The position numbers and the translations under genes are program-made. The notes beneath the pieces are model-generated. The model was not told the origin of the DNA, did not search any database, and was given only the letters and a program-made list of their open reading frames with translations. A stretch of 8,313 bases of DNA from Bacillota bacterium (GTDB taxonomy: Bacteria > Bacillota > Dethiobacteria > Dethiobacterales > Dethiobacteraceae): assembly GCA_024650095.1 (NCBI GenBank), contig JANKMV010000076.1, positions 1 through 8,313 of the forward strand. The letters run 5' to 3'. Shown in pieces: positions 7,251 to 8,313 of this stretch. The first letter of the stretch is position 1, and the number at the start of each line of letters is the position of its first letter.

Positions 7251-7736
7251 ATGCCTTTAACACCAATTGATATTCAAAATAAAGAGTTTAGCCGTTCGAT
7301 CCGTGGTGTGTCCCCGGCCGAAGTGGACGAGTTTCTCAATCGGATCGCAAAAGATTTTGAAGAATTAATAAAAGACAATATTACCACCAAGGAACAAGTC
7401 TCCCAGCTCAAGGAAAAGTTAGGCCACTATCAAAAACTTGAGCAAACCTTACATAATGCTATAATTGTGGCTCAGGAAACATCAGAAGAGGTGAAGCGTA
7501 ACGCTTCCAAGGAAGCGGATCTAATTCGCCGTGAAGCAGAGAAAGATGCATCTCGTATTCTTGATGAGTCGCGTTATAAAGCCAGTCGCATTCTTTCCGA
7601 GCATGAGGAAGTGTACAAGCAGGCGCAGATATATAAAATGCGCTTCCGGTCCCTGGTGGAAGCCCAACTGGCGGCTCTGGAAATGGAAGATTGGCTATCT
7701 CCCCAGGATGAAACCGAAGCTAGACGCGGTGCTTAA
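7251..7736 (+). CDS. divIVA: DivIVA family septum/pole organising protein
   Basis: DivIVA is a coiled-coil scaffold that binds negatively curved membrane at septa and poles and recruits division or polar proteins. The 161-aa product matches B. subtilis DivIVA (164 aa) in length and in its N-terminus: MPLTPIDIQNKEF, then RGVSPAEVDEFLNRI. After this lipid-binding domain (about 1-55), charged helical segments of coiled-coil type run from about residue 30 to 145, rich in E, K, R and A, before a short acidic tail. At the membrane-inserting tip, B. subtilis Phe17-Arg18 is replaced by Ile17-Arg18. ATG 7251 follows GGTGGA (7241-7246) and gives the family start; GTG 7242 would overlap that site. It is the last gene of the operon, followed by an intrinsic terminator. 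Confidence 0.96.
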   Translation: MPLTPIDIQNKEFSRSIRGVSPAEVDEFLNRIAKDFEELIKDNITTKEQVSQLKEKLGHYQKLEQTLHNAIIVAQETSEEVKRNASKEADLIRREAEKDASRILDESRYKASRILSEHEEVYKQAQIYKMRFRSLVEAQLAALEMEDWLSPQDETEARRGA

Positions 7737-7739
7737 ATA

Positions 7740-7783
7740 ATGGCTGTACGCTCTTTTCTTGACAGCGTATAGCCATTTTGTTT
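7740..7783 (+). terminator. Intrinsic terminator after divIVA
   Basis: The arms ATGGCTGTACGC (7740-7751) and GCGTATAGCCAT (7765-7776) form a 12-bp stem with a single G-T wobble and a 13-base loop. TTTGTTT follows. It starts 3 bases after the divIVA stop and would end the nrdR-divIVA transcript. The -35 element of the next promoter lies at the 3' end of its loop. Confidence 0.9.
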
Positions 7784-7788
7784 ATACT
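7759..7788 (+). promoter_or_regulatory. Sigma-A-type promoter of the ileS T-box leader
   Basis: A perfect -35 TTGACA (7759-7764) and a -10 TATACT (7783-7788, five of six consensus) are separated by 18 bases. Transcription would start near 7795, about 48 bases before the T-box. The promoter is embedded in the divIVA terminator: the -35 is in the loop, while the spacer covers the 3' arm and part of the T tract. Confidence 0.8.
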
Positions 7789-7828
7789 ATGTACTATAGA
7801 GAGAATAAATCACTTTTCATAAGCACTG

Positions 7829-7834
7829 TATAAT
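7829..7834 (+). promoter_or_regulatory. Second -10-like element just before the T-box
   Basis: TATAAT at 7829-7834 is a perfect -10 hexamer that would start RNA near 7841, right at the 5' edge of the T-box. No -35 hexamer is recognisable 16-18 bases upstream (the bases there are near TAAATC), and there is no properly spaced extended -10 TG. It is an alternative or chance start site. Confidence 0.35.
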
Positions 7835-7842
7835 TAAATAAC

Positions 7843-8066
7843 GTTATAACGATGAACGGGACGAGTAAACAAAAGTGAGCGCTTCAGAGAGCCGGGATTG
7901 GTGTGAACCGGTGCGTGCTTTGTTAAAAATCACCCGGGAGTTACAGGTGAAATTAGTAGCCTACGTCGGTGAAAGCCGTTATCCTTTTTAAGTGGCCGTA
8001 GCAGTATTGCGGCTAGCGGGGTGGTACCGCGGGAAAAACTCCCGTCCTCAAAGAGGACGGTTTTTT
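7843..8066 (+). ncRNA. T-box riboswitch, isoleucine specific, upstream of ileS
   Basis: This leader RNA reads uncharged tRNA-Ile and permits ileS transcription when charging is low. Stem I can be traced by hand: TAAC (7847-7850) with GTTA (7940-7943), the GATGA kink-turn side (7851-7855), CGGG (7857-7860) with CCCG (7933-7936), and AACAAA (7868-7873) with TTTGTT (7919-7924). An apical helix pairs CCGG (7892-7895) with CCGG (7908-7911), and its loop contains GGTGTGAA. The specifier loop has AGTA (7864-7867) on its 5' side and the codon ATC (7929-7931) on its 3' side, matching tRNA-Ile(GAT). The T-box motif GGTGGTACCGCG is at 8020-8031. Its TGGT (8022-8025) would pair with a tRNA end ACCA, consistent with discriminator A73. 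The antiterminator pairs GGGG (8018-8021) with CCTC (8046-8049) and GCG (8029-8031) with CGT (8043-8045), excluding the terminator. Confidence 0.95.
8042..8066 (+). terminator. T-box regulated intrinsic terminator
   Basis: CCGTCCTC (8042-8049) and GAGGACGG (8053-8060) form a perfect 8-bp stem with an AAA loop, followed by six T (8061-8066). The 5' arm CGTCCTC is also the 3' side of the T-box antiterminator, so the two structures are mutually exclusive. Default folding would stop transcription before ileS. Confidence 0.93.
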
Positions 8067-8082
8067 GTATTTCACAACATTT

Positions 8083-8088
8083 GGAGGT
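8083..8088 (+). promoter_or_regulatory. Ribosome binding site of ileS
   Basis: GGAGGT lies 6 bases before the ATG at 8095 and 16 bases after the end of the T-box terminator. It is outside the terminator stem, which supports control at transcription rather than translation. Confidence 0.85.
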
Positions 8089-8094
8089 TGGAAC

Positions 8095-8313
8095 ATGGAA
8101 GAAAAAGATTATGCTAAGACGCTAAACCTGCCGAAAACGGCATTTCCCATGCGGGCAGGTTTGCCACTACGAGAGCCAGAACAATTGAAAAAGTGGCAGG
8201 ACATGGATATTTATCGCAAAGTACAGGCGCATAACCACGGTCGACCCAAGTACATCCTGCATGATGGGCCACCCTATGCCAACGGTGATATTCATATGGG
8301 CACCGCCCTGAAT
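8095..8313 (+). CDS. ileS: Isoleucyl-tRNA synthetase IleS, N-terminal part (runs off the window)
   Basis: IleS charges tRNA-Ile with isoleucine and edits misactivated valine. Only the first 73 codons are present, of roughly 900 or more in a full bacterial IleS. They show the family N-terminus ([16 protein letters not shown], then [11 protein letters not shown]) and the catalytic entry [19 protein letters not shown]. The class I HIGH signature appears as HMGT at residues 67-70, with Thr in place of the last His. I believe this is a recurrent variant among anaerobic Firmicutes IleS proteins. The start is fixed by GGAGGT at 8083-8088. It follows an Ile-specific T-box, and ileS after divIVA is the standard Firmicutes order, so the identity is secure despite truncation by the window edge. 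Confidence 0.96.
   Translation, partial: MEEKDYAKTLNLPKTAFPMRAGLPLREPEQLKKWQDMDIYRKVQAHNHGRPKYILHDGPPYANGDIHMGTALN

Overview
This window reads as a chromosomal segment of an anaerobic Firmicute (Bacillota), most likely in the Clostridia or Negativicutes. The reasons are the gene order, the strong GGAGG-type ribosome binding sites, a T-box leader, and a strictly anaerobic (class III, glycyl-radical) ribonucleotide reductase. I cannot name the genus. All recognised genes lie on the + strand and are tightly packed, with no sign of mobile elements, CRISPR, tRNA or rRNA.

Layout: positions 1-60 are a short upstream stretch. A deoxynucleotide module follows: nrdR (61-528), nrdD (551-2575) and nrdG (2659-3192). 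Next comes the conserved cell-division cluster known from Bacillus subtilis as ylmD-ylmE-sepF-ylmG-ylmH-divIVA-ileS: pgeF (3185-3991), an HlyD-like single-pass envelope protein absent from the B. subtilis version (4000-4968), a yggS/ylmE PLP protein (4965-5636), sepF (5647-6081), a yggT/ylmG membrane protein (6094-6378), the S4-domain protein ylmH (6395-7183) and divIVA (7251-7736). Gaps between genes are mostly under 25 bases, with two overlaps (8 and 4 bases), so nrdR to divIVA is probably transcribed largely as one operon. Its main promoter and any NrdR operators would lie left of the window.

The one long non-coding stretch (7737-8094) is densely packed. It holds an intrinsic terminator closing the divIVA operon, a sigma-A-type promoter whose -35 hexamer sits in that terminator's loop, a second -10-like element, a complete T-box riboswitch with an ATC (isoleucine) specifier, and its own terminator. 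It ends with the ribosome binding site and first 73 codons of ileS, which runs off the right edge.

Working together: NrdR senses nucleotides and represses reductase genes, NrdG activates NrdD, and NrdD makes dNTPs without oxygen. PgeF edits muropeptide precursors, YggS handles pyridoxal phosphate balance, SepF, YggT and DivIVA act at the septum, membrane and poles, and the T-box tunes IleS to isoleucyl-tRNA charging. I found no clearly novel system. The most useful leads are the promoter and terminator sharing DNA, the uncharacterised HlyD-like protein, and the hairpin-containing nrdD-nrdG gap with its poor ribosome binding site.
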